From Liminaster sp964567855 (GTDB taxonomy: Bacteria > Bacteroidota > Bacteroidia > Bacteroidales > UBA3663), in NCBI GenBank assembly GCA_964567855.1, contig CAZMOE010000001.1, forward strand, positions 137,634 through 201,633: a stretch of DNA of 64,000 nucleotides, given 5' to 3'. Made by a program: the position numbers and the translations under genes. Below are positions 48,301 through 56,139 of the stretch, one piece after another. Under the pieces are notes generated by a model, which was given only the letters and a program-made list of their open reading frames with translations, made no database searches and was not told the DNA's origin. The stretch's first letter is position 1. Every line of letters starts with the position of its first letter.

Positions 48301-48723
48301 ATCATTTCCGATAGCGAAGTTATTGCCGTCGCCGGGAGTAATTGTCCATGTACCATTGTTTTTGCCATTGTTGTTGTCAACCCAAACACCAGATGCATCG
48401 TCACAGAACATACGACGCCATCCCCATTCGCAAGGCTGACCATCATTGTTGCGCTCTACCTTATCGATAAAAGCATAGTAAGGAACGGTCTCGTCCAGCA
48501 TTTCGACTTTCCATCTGTAGCCATAAGTTGGCAACACCGAGGCACGGGTCATCCAATCATTATCTCCCAAGAGGAAGCCTTCAGCGCCAACATTGTAAAG
48601 GTATTGCTCTGTTGCTCCATCTGTCGCAAGCGGTTGGCTTACAGGAGCCGCAGGTTTTTCCCATGCCATAGCAGCAGTGAACACCGATACGAAGGCACCG
48701 ACTAAAAAATAAAATTTTTTCAT
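45400..48723 (-). CDS. Large secreted multi-module protein, probably glycan-binding, with C-terminal sorting-type tag
   Basis: A 1,107-residue secreted protein with no catalytic motif that I recognise. After a signal peptide (ending AAMAW) comes a ricin-like or unknown domain with many Trp (about 30-170). Then three jelly-roll-like modules recur: about 253-405 (DMTSSIDNPSFESG ... DDFKLLFHG), about 548-740 (RYLSNPEMNSKDGW ... DNFKLTFR) and about 905-1050 (EMTSLIKDASFDG ... DDFELLCYG). Between them lie Ala/Glu-rich three-helix (FIVAR-like) spacers. The last residues, YNASGVRIS...NGKTRKVMVK, match the tag seen on the neighbouring enzymes. It has its own near-perfect promoter. A scaffold or binding role is inferred. 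Confidence 0.7.
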   Translation of the reverse strand: MKKFYFLVGAFVSVFTAAMAWEKPAAPVSQPLATDGATEQYLYNVGAEGFLLGDNDWMTRASVLPTYGYRWKVEMLDETVPYYAFIDKVERNNDGQPCEWGWRRMFCDDASGVWVDNNNGKNNGTWTITPGDGNNFAIGNDGVEGLLGVRAADTKDTRCYFTSAYPDETLSTEWYAVSEEEYNKYIVAVETYEAAVELKAAIDEAKAQYPNLDLSAQEAVYNNPESTAEELLAATAAVKEIVRNAAGADATWDSPIDMTSSIDNPSFESGSMGNWTAAKGSDTGVKENSNDTYFIDKADGDYVFNTWKGESMLFDVKQELVGMPVGVYTLTALYASDGANSSRLFADNDTIDVKASPEGKKVGVYGTLVSAHVGGTMTIGMESWQWFKADDFKLLFHGNSVEAYKEYVKANVPQYDEDEQITESVLAGYNAAIEAALAGVTTVDDAVAAIAALKEASVAVEENKAAWAKFIAKLEIAKETLQDESLDQGATAVAELSDYLMEAEDKINDKELTTEELEEQLQILDDMINAAMQCLKSGADFTRYLSNPEMNSKDGWSGDPVINNNCGEKYGLNADFDVYQVVEAAVPVGLYEISMQGFYREYRDDNADKTAWYNVFEDTEDAHTYKPGCPNPLAYVYMNSNKTPLNCVYDYTREGVYDPETKTFTCDFYESGFSVDPYNKYAYPNDMATAAKAFADGAYQVSAYGLVAKDGDKLRIGVKGHLGGSDWAIFDNFKLTFRAKDEAIINKLLPDAKAALDLTDKKVGKDVRELVENTIRQAESASTVDEKFEALALCFSLNGEVVEASVNLFKRLETAIADLETAISNAESIGVSEKTKTDAGVLLETAYRGWNGEYTDAEATEAVEAIEEMIQLLAIPEFLGSDENPVEMTSLIKDASFDGISVSGSKYGAWSWTKSGGNGPKFTDAFEFWISTAADLKFSITQEISGLPAAKYELKAKAANSFNGQSSNGEKGRAYLFAEIAGKPVVPSVAVEPKEEDATAYDEYSVFFTIEEGDVVTIGFKTTDTPMEARWFSGDDFELLCYGVNSTKDDTADNMNNGTSIENITNTETAVVPAAIYNASGVRISTLQKGLNIIRMSNGKTRKVMVK

Positions 48724-48780
48724 ACGGTTTTAAATTTAAGTTTTTGAAATATGGTTAGTTAGTTCGCATTATTTGCGCTA

Positions 48781-48812
48781 CAAAATTAATTAAAGCGACC
48801 AAAACTACCAAA
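48781..48812 (-). promoter_or_regulatory. Consensus Bacteroides promoter of the 45,400 gene
   Basis: On the minus strand, TTTG (48812-48809), 20 bases, and TAATTTTG (48788-48781) match both consensus boxes exactly. The -33 box lies in a perfect tandem 9-bp repeat ACCAAAACT x2 (48798-48815), a possible operator. The predicted leader is about 50 bases. Confidence 0.75.
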
Positions 48813-49000
48813 ACTTTCTTTGAAAAAAGTTAATCTTTCGCAAATTATGGTGAAATTTATGGTAAAAAAACAATTATTTTCGAAAGTATTGCCCCCAAAA
48901 TACCTTCTTTGCATCAAGAGAAGATAGAATTATACATAATCCGATATCAATACTTAGTGTAAATTATAGCGCAATTTGACAAGCCGCTTAGATTGTAGAT

Positions 49001-49040
49001 ATAGACTGCATTTTATTGACAATGTTCATTCGCAGTCTAT
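49001..49040. repeat. Inverted repeat, 9-bp arms
   Basis: ATAGACTGC at 49001-49009 is the exact reverse complement of GCAGTCTAT at 49032-49040, with a 22-base loop. It stands 200 bases from either flanking gene. Its role is unknown; a small RNA or an operator are both possible. Confidence 0.5.
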
Positions 49041-49173
49041 CATTGTAGGGCATTTAAGAATAGAAGATTTATAATCTACGTCTATCAAAAAATGATAACC
49101 GCAGGCCTTTACCGGATATAAAGTACTTTCAGTAACATTATCAGAGCATTTCTTTAACCCAATAATCAATTAT

Positions 49174-49206
49174 AATCAAGAGTTAGAACCTTTCTAACTC
49201 TTGATT
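49174..49206 (-). terminator. Perfect 15-bp hairpin after the GH128-like gene
   Basis: The arms AATCAAGAGTTAGAA (49174-49188) and its complement (49192-49206) pair without mismatch around a 3-base loop. It lies 34 bases past the stop of the minus-strand gene. There is no long U tract on the minus strand, so it may act as an RNA-end stabiliser rather than a strict terminator. Confidence 0.65.
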
Positions 49207-49239
49207 GATTAATTCGAAAACTATTTCTATTTGACTATA

Positions 49240-52200
49240 TTACCGCACTATTGCTTTCTTTCCCCTCTTTATCAGGACCCCCTGCGAGTTTTGGGTCGCA
49301 ATTGTACCGTCTATGGTGTAAATCGTCCCAGCAGTATTACCATCGATAAAGATACTTTCGATACCCGCAAGTCCCTCCGTCAGCAAATATTCACCTGCCC
49401 ATGAATCAAGTATCGTGAGGTTTTCTATTTTCTGAATATATCCGCTGAAGTCTTTTATCTTATAGCGCTCGGTAACTTTCTCCCATACACCGTTTTTAAG
49501 AACGAGCGCATTCAATGGATATTGATATGTACTGTTACTGAACTGTCCTCTTAGTCCATTGGAATTGGTCTTTGCCGATTTTGCTTTCTCGCCGCTTTCT
49601 AAGAAGACCACTTCTGTCCCAGTTGTATAATATATATAAGGTGTACCTGCCTCAGTTGCATCAACCTTGCGGATTGCAATCTTCGATTGGTAGGCAGTGA
49701 TGCCTGCTATTTCATAGAATGAGGTATTCTCAGGGATGGATATAGCATATGGCAAACATACGGTTCCCCATCCGGATACATCTACGGAATCCCTGAAGGC
49801 TTGTATCTGACGAAGCTGGAAATCAGTGGCGCACCACCATTTGGATCCAGTAAAACCAACGGTCAGGGCATCTTTCTCTGTTATATATATATAAGGTGTA
49901 TGCAAAGGTTCCCACTTCTCACTGTCTGCAAATGTCGGGATGTCGAAAACGCCACGACTTATGATCGGAGTTGACAGAGAATCGTCGCGCGACACAATAA
50001 AGCCGTGTTGGTCAGCTACGCAAAAGTGTTGCGTGGCTGCCTTCATTTCAAAAGAATAGAAACCGTGATCGAGTTTTGTCACTCTCTGGGTTGTCTCCAT
50101 TGCGGTTTCTTTGGCCTCGAACGGACCGCTCTTTAGGGCCGTTGCGTTGAGGACATATACAATTGCACTTTGGGTCTTTTCGTAAAGAGCCGCATAAGCC
50201 GCGTTTATGTCGCTTGCAGCGGTGGCAGCATTCAAGTTGTCAAGAAGAGTAGAAATTTCCTCGTAACCGTCAACCTTGATATTAATGGCAAGTTCCGCAT
50301 CTGCCACCAAAGCAGGAATCGCCTTAATGGTTTTCATCGCTGCAAGTGATGCCTTAATATTCTTTTCAATAAGCAGTGGGTCAGAACAGGAAGCGATCAA
50401 GTTGTCAAGTTCCTCGTTTAGCTGCAGGTATTCGGTATTGTATGCCTTGAAAGCCTCAGCCCTTTTCTTTACCCAATACAGAGCGTCTGACATAGCCTCT
50501 TCAGGGGTAGCGAAAAGTTTTGCGACGACAATGTCGTCAAACTGGGCCTTGGCTGCCAAAGAGCGCAACTGGATAAGAAGAATATTGTCCTCCCCCACCT
50601 TAAATGCAGAGCCTTGCTTGCTCCATTCTGTCGTGGCTGAAGCCGACGCCCTTGTGTTGAGCTCAAAGTTTACACTTGTCGATGTAGCGATTTTTTGATT
50701 CTTGTCTGCGCCATTACGTGCCCCCAACTGTGCATAATAGCAGGCGTTCTTCTCCAACTCAAGCACTTTGCGGACACTCTGCTCCGACGTCTTGTCGTCA
50801 CTATTGCCGTATGCCTGCAAGTAAGCACTGCCGTTGATACCACCAACAGGAACAGCCTCAAAATACGGCTGCGCCAAAGGCTCATCCTTACCGTTTGTCC
50901 AGTCAATAAGGCCGAATTCAAAATCACCATTTATGAGCATGTTGCCACCCATATACATCGTCTCTGAAGCGACAGTAAATTCATCCCCGGCCTCAACCTC
51001 ATCACTTACGGTTTGGGTAATATTGGTGTAACGTGAGGTTCCATTGGCATCCACAACCTTTATGCGATATTTGAATCCTATCTTACCGTCAATAGTAATC
51101 TGATAATCGCTTTCCTCTTCCTGCAGTTCCATTATCTTGATTTTCTGCCATCCGGTACTTGCGGCCTCCATGCATTCCACAATCATTTCCTTGTTATACT
51201 CTCCATTTTTTTCATGCCAATAAAGGGTCACCTTATGGCTCGTTTTATCGTATTCCGCGCGAAGGTCGGAAGGATCGTATTGCTTAGGATTCTTCGGGAT
51301 GAACTCATTCTTAGGATTATAGCCAAGCCCTTCGTTCATAGCGGCATAGTATTGTCCGAGCTTCGTCAGTTTGCCATCATGATAGATGTGCGTACCGGCA
51401 GCCTCGCCATTCCAATATGCATAACGTTCTACACGGCTATTACTGTTAAGGCGGTCAAGGATAGGCGTCGTTCCGTCATAGCAAATCTGCTGGTTGGCCT
51501 CAGTACATTCGTCCGGGTTACTTGTAGCTCCCCAAAAACCGTCACGGTTCCAAGATGCTCCCCATACCCATTCGGAAAACCAAACCGGACGACCATGCGC
51601 GTAAGTATCGATGCGCCAATCGAGGCTGTTCCATACTCCGCTATTCCAATATCCATGGAAATCAACGATATCGCAGCGCCAACCACGCTCGTCAATAGCA
51701 TTCATGAACTCGTTGTGCCAGTTCCACCCGCCATCGTGAGTGGATGGTGAACAGAGACGCAATCCTGTACGCATAAGATTCTCCCAGTTGTCAAGCACCG
51801 TCTGCACACTTTGCGGATGGTCGTCCGATGTGTTGGCGGGCTCATTGTTTGTCTTCATATGACAAGAGAATGTTACGCTGCCGCAAGCCGAGGAGGATGG
51901 CCAATCCTCATAGATATGGTTCGGAACACATTCAGCATCGGGCAAACGGTTGACGCCCGTAGCCCAATCGTAGCACCAAGATGCATTGAGAGCACTGATA
52001 GCCTCTATGCGGGTGTCACTCGCAATGCCGGCCTTCTTTGCATTATACCATTGGAAAACGCGGTATGAAGAGATCGACTGGTCAAGGATGTTCGGGAGTT
52101 CGGCAATCTCAAGGTCTTCCTTATCGGCGATGAAGCATCGGCTGTAGCCACGTCCCTCCTTGCGTGTAGAGAACGTCACCATATATCCTCTCTTCAATTT

Positions 52201-52683
52201 GAATGAACGGATTCTATTATTGAGTTTCTCTTCACTCAACGTATTCATGAACCCGTTGGTATTCTCCAATCCGAAGTCATTGACGGCAATACCCTCGAAA
52301 TTCGGCTGCGAATACACGGTAAGCGGCTTGAACCCTTTTGCATAAGGCATGATGATTGTCCCTGAGGCGTACATCTTCACTTGGCAGTTAGAGTTATCCA
52401 CCGCCTGCACACCATCGATGAAGACATGATTCTTAAGCCACGAACTGATAACCTTGCTCGGTTTTACAGAACTTATTATCACCACCGCATGTTCCGTATT
52501 GGTAATATTCACTTTGCCTTCGCCAGTAAACGGGGTGGCATCAGTGATAACATAATCAACATCGTCGCTAACGGTGATGCTTCCGCTCACCTGAGCAACT
52601 GTTGTAACAGTATTTACCGCCAAACCCTGCACCGCAAAGCCCGCAATAACAATCATTAAAGCAAATAACTTTTTCATAAGCAT
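49240..52683 (-). CDS. Secreted GH128-like glycoside hydrolase with Fn3, helical spacers and C-terminal tag
   Basis: A 1,147-residue secreted enzyme. After a signal peptide (ending GLAV) there is an N-terminal beta region (about 25-200) and then a TIM-barrel core of the Asl1-like type (about 205-460) with ASWCYDWATG, TNNEPAN and WFSEWVWGASWN. By position, Glu281 would be the acid/base and Glu371 the nucleophile, as in GH128 beta-1,3-glucanases. An Fn3-like domain follows (about 485-565), then a jelly-roll-like module (about 580-740), helical spacers with Ala/Glu/Leu repeats (about 740-870), and a beta region. The end, IYTIDGTIATQ...KRGKKAIVR, is a sorting-type tag. The exact glycan is unknown; family assignment is by eye. 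Confidence 0.72.
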   Translation of the reverse strand: MLMKKLFALMIVIAGFAVQGLAVNTVTTVAQVSGSITVSDDVDYVITDATPFTGEGKVNITNTEHAVVIISSVKPSKVISSWLKNHVFIDGVQAVDNSNCQVKMYASGTIIMPYAKGFKPLTVYSQPNFEGIAVNDFGLENTNGFMNTLSEEKLNNRIRSFKLKRGYMVTFSTRKEGRGYSRCFIADKEDLEIAELPNILDQSISSYRVFQWYNAKKAGIASDTRIEAISALNASWCYDWATGVNRLPDAECVPNHIYEDWPSSSACGSVTFSCHMKTNNEPANTSDDHPQSVQTVLDNWENLMRTGLRLCSPSTHDGGWNWHNEFMNAIDERGWRCDIVDFHGYWNSGVWNSLDWRIDTYAHGRPVWFSEWVWGASWNRDGFWGATSNPDECTEANQQICYDGTTPILDRLNSNSRVERYAYWNGEAAGTHIYHDGKLTKLGQYYAAMNEGLGYNPKNEFIPKNPKQYDPSDLRAEYDKTSHKVTLYWHEKNGEYNKEMIVECMEAASTGWQKIKIMELQEEESDYQITIDGKIGFKYRIKVVDANGTSRYTNITQTVSDEVEAGDEFTVASETMYMGGNMLINGDFEFGLIDWTNGKDEPLAQPYFEAVPVGGINGSAYLQAYGNSDDKTSEQSVRKVLELEKNACYYAQLGARNGADKNQKIATSTSVNFELNTRASASATTEWSKQGSAFKVGEDNILLIQLRSLAAKAQFDDIVVAKLFATPEEAMSDALYWVKKRAEAFKAYNTEYLQLNEELDNLIASCSDPLLIEKNIKASLAAMKTIKAIPALVADAELAINIKVDGYEEISTLLDNLNAATAASDINAAYAALYEKTQSAIVYVLNATALKSGPFEAKETAMETTQRVTKLDHGFYSFEMKAATQHFCVADQHGFIVSRDDSLSTPIISRGVFDIPTFADSEKWEPLHTPYIYITEKDALTVGFTGSKWWCATDFQLRQIQAFRDSVDVSGWGTVCLPYAISIPENTSFYEIAGITAYQSKIAIRKVDATEAGTPYIYYTTGTEVVFLESGEKAKSAKTNSNGLRGQFSNSTYQYPLNALVLKNGVWEKVTERYKIKDFSGYIQKIENLTILDSWAGEYLLTEGLAGIESIFIDGNTAGTIYTIDGTIATQNSQGVLIKRGKKAIVR

Positions 52684-52701
52684 TTCTTTAGGTTACGGAC
52701 G

Positions 52702-52733
52702 CAAAGTTACAATTAAGCAGGCAAAATCCCAAA
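52702..52733 (-). promoter_or_regulatory. Consensus Bacteroides promoter of the GH128-like gene
   Basis: Minus-strand TTTG (52733-52730), 20 bases, TAACTTTG (52709-52702): both boxes match consensus. The transcript would start about 10-15 bases before the ATG at 52683. Confidence 0.75.
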
Positions 52734-52753
52734 GGAAAATTAATTTTTCTTAG

Positions 52754-53329
52754 ATTATTGGACGAGTACGCCTTAATTTAAATGTACAAATTTTCTCGAA
52801 TATCGCAAAACGCGACATAATTTTTTACAAAAATAAAAATGGCAATACCGCAAAAGTAGTTAGTGCAAACAACAAGCAGACAATTACGACCTCTACTCGT
52901 ATATAATATACTGAATGCCGATATATTTCTTACGACAACCTCGTTGCAAAGATTTACGTAAGCAATACTGCGGCTAAATATGAGGTTTGGGCTCAGAAAC
53001 CGGTACAGGCAGGGGCCACACACAATAAGACCGAAGCTTTTAAGATTGACGACAACACAATCGCCACCATTTAAGATTATTCCGGTACAAATTGGGTTAT
53101 TATAAACCATGTGAAACCCATTTACCAAAAGTCTGTTACCTCAACAGACTTCAATAACTGTCATGCCGTAACAAATAAAAACGGAAAATTCATCATCGAC
53201 GGCAACACCGTTACCGAGGGAAATGGTAAGCAGATCAATATTGCCGGTCGGGTTATAAAACGAGACATTTCAAAATCCGGCATAAAAAAATCCGTCAGCC
53301 TTATAAAGCCAACGGATCTTATCTTTTAA
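52754..53329 (+). pseudogene. Decayed secreted-protein remnant with two in-frame TAA stops
   Basis: One plus-strand frame runs 192 codons from 52754 to the TAA at 53327-53329, broken only by TAA at 52904-52906 and TAA at 53072-53074. The text between stops reads like real protein: NIAKRDIIFYKNKNGNTAKV, then AKIYVSNTAAKYEVWAQKPV and KTEAFKIDDNTIATI, then after the second stop DYSGTNWVIINHV. Content runs across both stops with no frame change, as expected of a gene killed by point mutations. The final 15 codons overlap the terminator of the convergent metalloprotease gene. It lies in the 704-base gap between two minus-strand genes and on the opposite strand. I do not recognise the family. Confidence 0.5.
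53290..53317 (-). terminator. Terminator of the metalloprotease gene
   Basis: On the minus strand ATCCGTTGGCTT (53317-53306) pairs with the arm ending ACGGAT at 53290 (12 pairs including wobbles), followed directly by seven T residues. It starts about 70 bases after the stop codon at 53388. This is the best intrinsic terminator in the window. Confidence 0.8.
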
Positions 53330-53387
53330 GAGACAGGGAGCATCTCGTCTTGAAAACATCACCTATCCCAGGCGAACCGGAAACGGG

Positions 53388-55745
53388 TTACTTTCGCAAT
53401 ACCTTTTTGCCGTTAACAATCACAATGCCCTTGGCATTTTCTGAAACGCGCTGACCGAAGACATTGTATTGGTTATTGATTGTTGATTGTCGGTTTTCTG
53501 TTATTACATTCCCGATGCCTGCTATATTCTGCTCAATCTCTTCCAGGCTGATACCGCCGAGATAATACAGGCGGAAGTTGTCACAGATAGTCCATGATGA
53601 GGCTGCACTGTTGTCACCTTTGAAAAATATGCGGAGGTCACCGGAATATGACGTGTATGCGGTGACGCTGTTTTCATAGTAACCTTTGTCAAAATGGGCG
53701 CGAGTTGACGCCATCGTATTCGGTACGTATGTACCATCGGCCAATTTCTTGTCCCCCGAATGCACCTGAGACGTCTGACGCTCTTCCATGATGTTCTTCA
53801 CTTTTTGGGAAACGAACGAACGTTGCGACATCGTCATCTCCAGAACAACTTTGACATTATTGATACCTGCATTATAGTCTGCATATACTTGGTCATTAGA
53901 ACCCGGACGCTGGAATCCCTGAGCCTTCAGACAATAAGTGCCGGCCGGCATATCTTTCACAAGCTGGACAAGTGTCGCTGTTCGCGCCTTATCAACATAA
54001 AATTCCACCTCACTGTAATCATATACACCACCAGAACCTACTGTCCAACCGGTTGTACCAGAAGCGAAATCCGGATTATTGAGCAACGCTGTCATGTCGA
54101 ATGGTCTATCCAAATCAGTAACATAAACGTTGCCGAGAAATTCTACCAACGCGCCACGCAATCCAGTCGTAAGGTCGGTCACTTCATTGGCCGTCTTGGC
54201 GGCGTCATAGCTTGCCTTGATTGTCAAGAGTTCGGCATTGAATGTTGCATCCGCGTCTCCCGATATTGAAGCATGCGGAGTAGCAAGTAAAGATGCAGTC
54301 AACTGATAAACCTTATCAAAGGCATCACAAGCAGACAAGTACCCGCTGTTTTCCATGGCTAAGGCATTTGCCTCATCGAGTATAAGCCAACGTTGCTTCT
54401 TCGCAGTATTCAGATTGCTGTATGTTCCCGCCGAAACAGTTCCGTTAACTCCAGCTTCAAGGCATGGCGGTGTGGCGTTGCTGTATTCGGGGACAAGCAT
54501 CCAGTAGCCGCGTGACGGAGAAAGCTTCGTACCTGTTGCAGATGTCACATCGATGCGCGAACGCATCAGGCAGAAACTGTTCTTTGAGGTTGATCCGGAT
54601 GCAGCTTTACAAACGATACCGTCATCGTATGTTATGTAATTGCCTGTCGAGGCATTCTTCAATTGATACAGTTGTGTAGCCGGGGTGAAAGAAACATACC
54701 ATGCCGCGGCATCATTGACAAGGGCCTGTTCGGCGGACATGGCTTGCCATTGCAGTTTATGATCAGCTGTCTCAACGAGGAAAGAAGTCGTCAAACCACG
54801 CGCCTCGTCTTCGTTCTTTATGTAATATTTGATGTTATCTTCCTGGCTGAAAGAATAGTGGGGTAGACCGAAGTTACGTGTGCTTGTGCAAGGAAGGCCG
54901 TCCTCAGAGATCGCCTGTGCTATCATGCTGTTTGCGGCATAGAGAAGTTCCGTGCCGTTGTCTTCATGAGCGCCATTGATGCCGTAAGGCCAGAGATGCA
55001 CGGCATCACCTTTAAGCACTGCGGACGGATCATTGTCCCAAAATTTAAGGAAATCATTAGCGCGGTCACCAAGCCAGTCTCCCGTTCCCGCACCTTTGCG
55101 CAACGGAGAAGAACTGCCATACCACAAATCGCACTGCCCTACACCAATAGCATGCAGGGCCTCATGCATGATAGTTCCTGTTCGCTGATATGAAGCATTA
55201 GGCCCCACGCGCATCCAGCCTCCATAACTGCAGTCCGCCGTTGGCGTTCCAGAACCGTAATGCACATTCAGATATAAGTCTGGAATAGAGGTGTAATCGT
55301 TCCAATAGTCAACACATGATTGGGTTGCGCTGTTTATACGATCGTTCTCATCTGCCGAACCTCCATTGTCATATCCCCAACCGATAGTTCCTTTCGGTAC
55401 GGTACAGAACTTGATGACGTCGCCATAAAATGTTTCCCCTGTTAATATGATAACATAGGCTCTGGCATAATACATCGTTGCAGGAGTAAGCCCCTCCATC
55501 ACATAAATCGAACCGTTGTTAGTCCATTTCTTTATCGATTTGCTGTCGTTGATGGTTGGCTCTTTGCTGTCAGAACTCCAGCAGAATCCACTTTCCTTCA
55601 AGGAATTTCCGTTTAACACTAAGGACATACGTCCAAATGCTTTTGTCGCACCACGCGCATAGCGGGTGTCAGTCTTGATTGTAGGCTGTGCAAAAGTACA
55701 AACACTTGCCAAAGCAAAGATCAAGGTAAGATGTATCGTTTTCAT
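53388..55745 (-). CDS. Secreted HExxH zinc metalloprotease with jelly-roll module and C-terminal tag
   Basis: A 785-residue secreted protein. The start at 55745 gives MKTIHLTLIFALASVCTFAQ, a clear signal peptide; the frame extends to 55769 but that part overlaps the promoter. An Fn3-like domain (about 15-110) precedes the peptidase domain (about 115-300) with MHEALHAIGVGQ: His194 and His198 as zinc ligands, Glu195 catalytic. The metzincin third ligand position (HExxHxxGxxH/D) is Gln204 here. Next come a ricin-like region (about 310-460), a helical stretch, and one copy of the shared jelly-roll module (about 565-745, DMTALLNNPDFASGTTGW ... CDNFRLYYLGG). It ends VNGKKVLRK. A role in cutting the protein part of a glycoprotein is inferred from context. 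Confidence 0.75.
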   Translation of the reverse strand: MKTIHLTLIFALASVCTFAQPTIKTDTRYARGATKAFGRMSLVLNGNSLKESGFCWSSDSKEPTINDSKSIKKWTNNGSIYVMEGLTPATMYYARAYVIILTGETFYGDVIKFCTVPKGTIGWGYDNGGSADENDRINSATQSCVDYWNDYTSIPDLYLNVHYGSGTPTADCSYGGWMRVGPNASYQRTGTIMHEALHAIGVGQCDLWYGSSSPLRKGAGTGDWLGDRANDFLKFWDNDPSAVLKGDAVHLWPYGINGAHEDNGTELLYAANSMIAQAISEDGLPCTSTRNFGLPHYSFSQEDNIKYYIKNEDEARGLTTSFLVETADHKLQWQAMSAEQALVNDAAAWYVSFTPATQLYQLKNASTGNYITYDDGIVCKAASGSTSKNSFCLMRSRIDVTSATGTKLSPSRGYWMLVPEYSNATPPCLEAGVNGTVSAGTYSNLNTAKKQRWLILDEANALAMENSGYLSACDAFDKVYQLTASLLATPHASISGDADATFNAELLTIKASYDAAKTANEVTDLTTGLRGALVEFLGNVYVTDLDRPFDMTALLNNPDFASGTTGWTVGSGGVYDYSEVEFYVDKARTATLVQLVKDMPAGTYCLKAQGFQRPGSNDQVYADYNAGINNVKVVLEMTMSQRSFVSQKVKNIMEERQTSQVHSGDKKLADGTYVPNTMASTRAHFDKGYYENSVTAYTSYSGDLRIFFKGDNSAASSWTICDNFRLYYLGGISLEEIEQNIAGIGNVITENRQSTINNQYNVFGQRVSENAKGIVIVNGKKVLRK

Positions 55746-55766
55746 ATATTGTTTTTTAAGTGGTGT

Positions 55767-55798
55767 CAAAGATATATAAAATCCTACGGAGTTTCACA
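55767..55798 (-). promoter_or_regulatory. Promoter of the metalloprotease gene
   Basis: Minus-strand TATCTTTG (55774-55767) fits TAnnTTTG. TGTG (55798-55795) lies 20 bases upstream, one base off the -33 consensus. The -7 box lies inside the longer reading frame, which supports the start at 55745. Confidence 0.6.
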
Positions 55799-56139
55799 CT
55801 GACAGAATAAAAAATGAGGCTGCCGCGAATTTTCTGCCTTTATTTCCTGTATTCATGGGACAATTTTGTAAATTGAAGCTGTTTAACCCATGCATCATTT
55901 ATAGAACAACGCAGAATAGTGACAAGCCCCCGAGATTCTCAAAGATAACACATGGCTCTGTTTTTATATATTGAAACGAGGTAATTTTATTTCAAAAATC
56001 CTATGAAACGCTTTCCCTATTTTCTGCCACTCCCCAAAGGGAATAACGGTCTTCAATCTCAAAGCGTACATATTCATCGCTGCCAGATCCAATGAATGAG
56101 TACACGACAAGAAAATCCGAATCAGACATTGGCACCCGA
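55799..56139. other. Non-coding gap before the metalloprotease promoter
   Basis: About 340 bases with no gene I can support. A weak 6-bp inverted repeat (TTCCCT at 56013, AGGGAA at 56038) might help end the transcript of the upstream glycosidase. The short open frame on the minus strand here overlaps the end of that gene and has no protein-like features. Confidence 0.4.

Larger units (their letters stand above)
48816..49239. other. Non-coding A/T-rich gap
   Basis: No convincing gene is seen in these 424 bases. They hold two inverted repeats listed separately and otherwise unremarkable A/T-rich DNA. No tRNA-like or riboswitch-like fold was recognised. Confidence 0.5.

Noticed and set aside
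48816..49239. tRNA or riboswitch in the 424-base gap
   Set aside because: No cloverleaf, TTCGA arm or known riboswitch core was found; only two inverted repeats.
52778..53128. 116-residue minus-strand open frame in the gap before the GH128-like gene
   Set aside because: Cys- and hydrophobic-rich text without a signal or domain; the plus strand of the same stretch reads far more like protein and is taken as the decayed gene.
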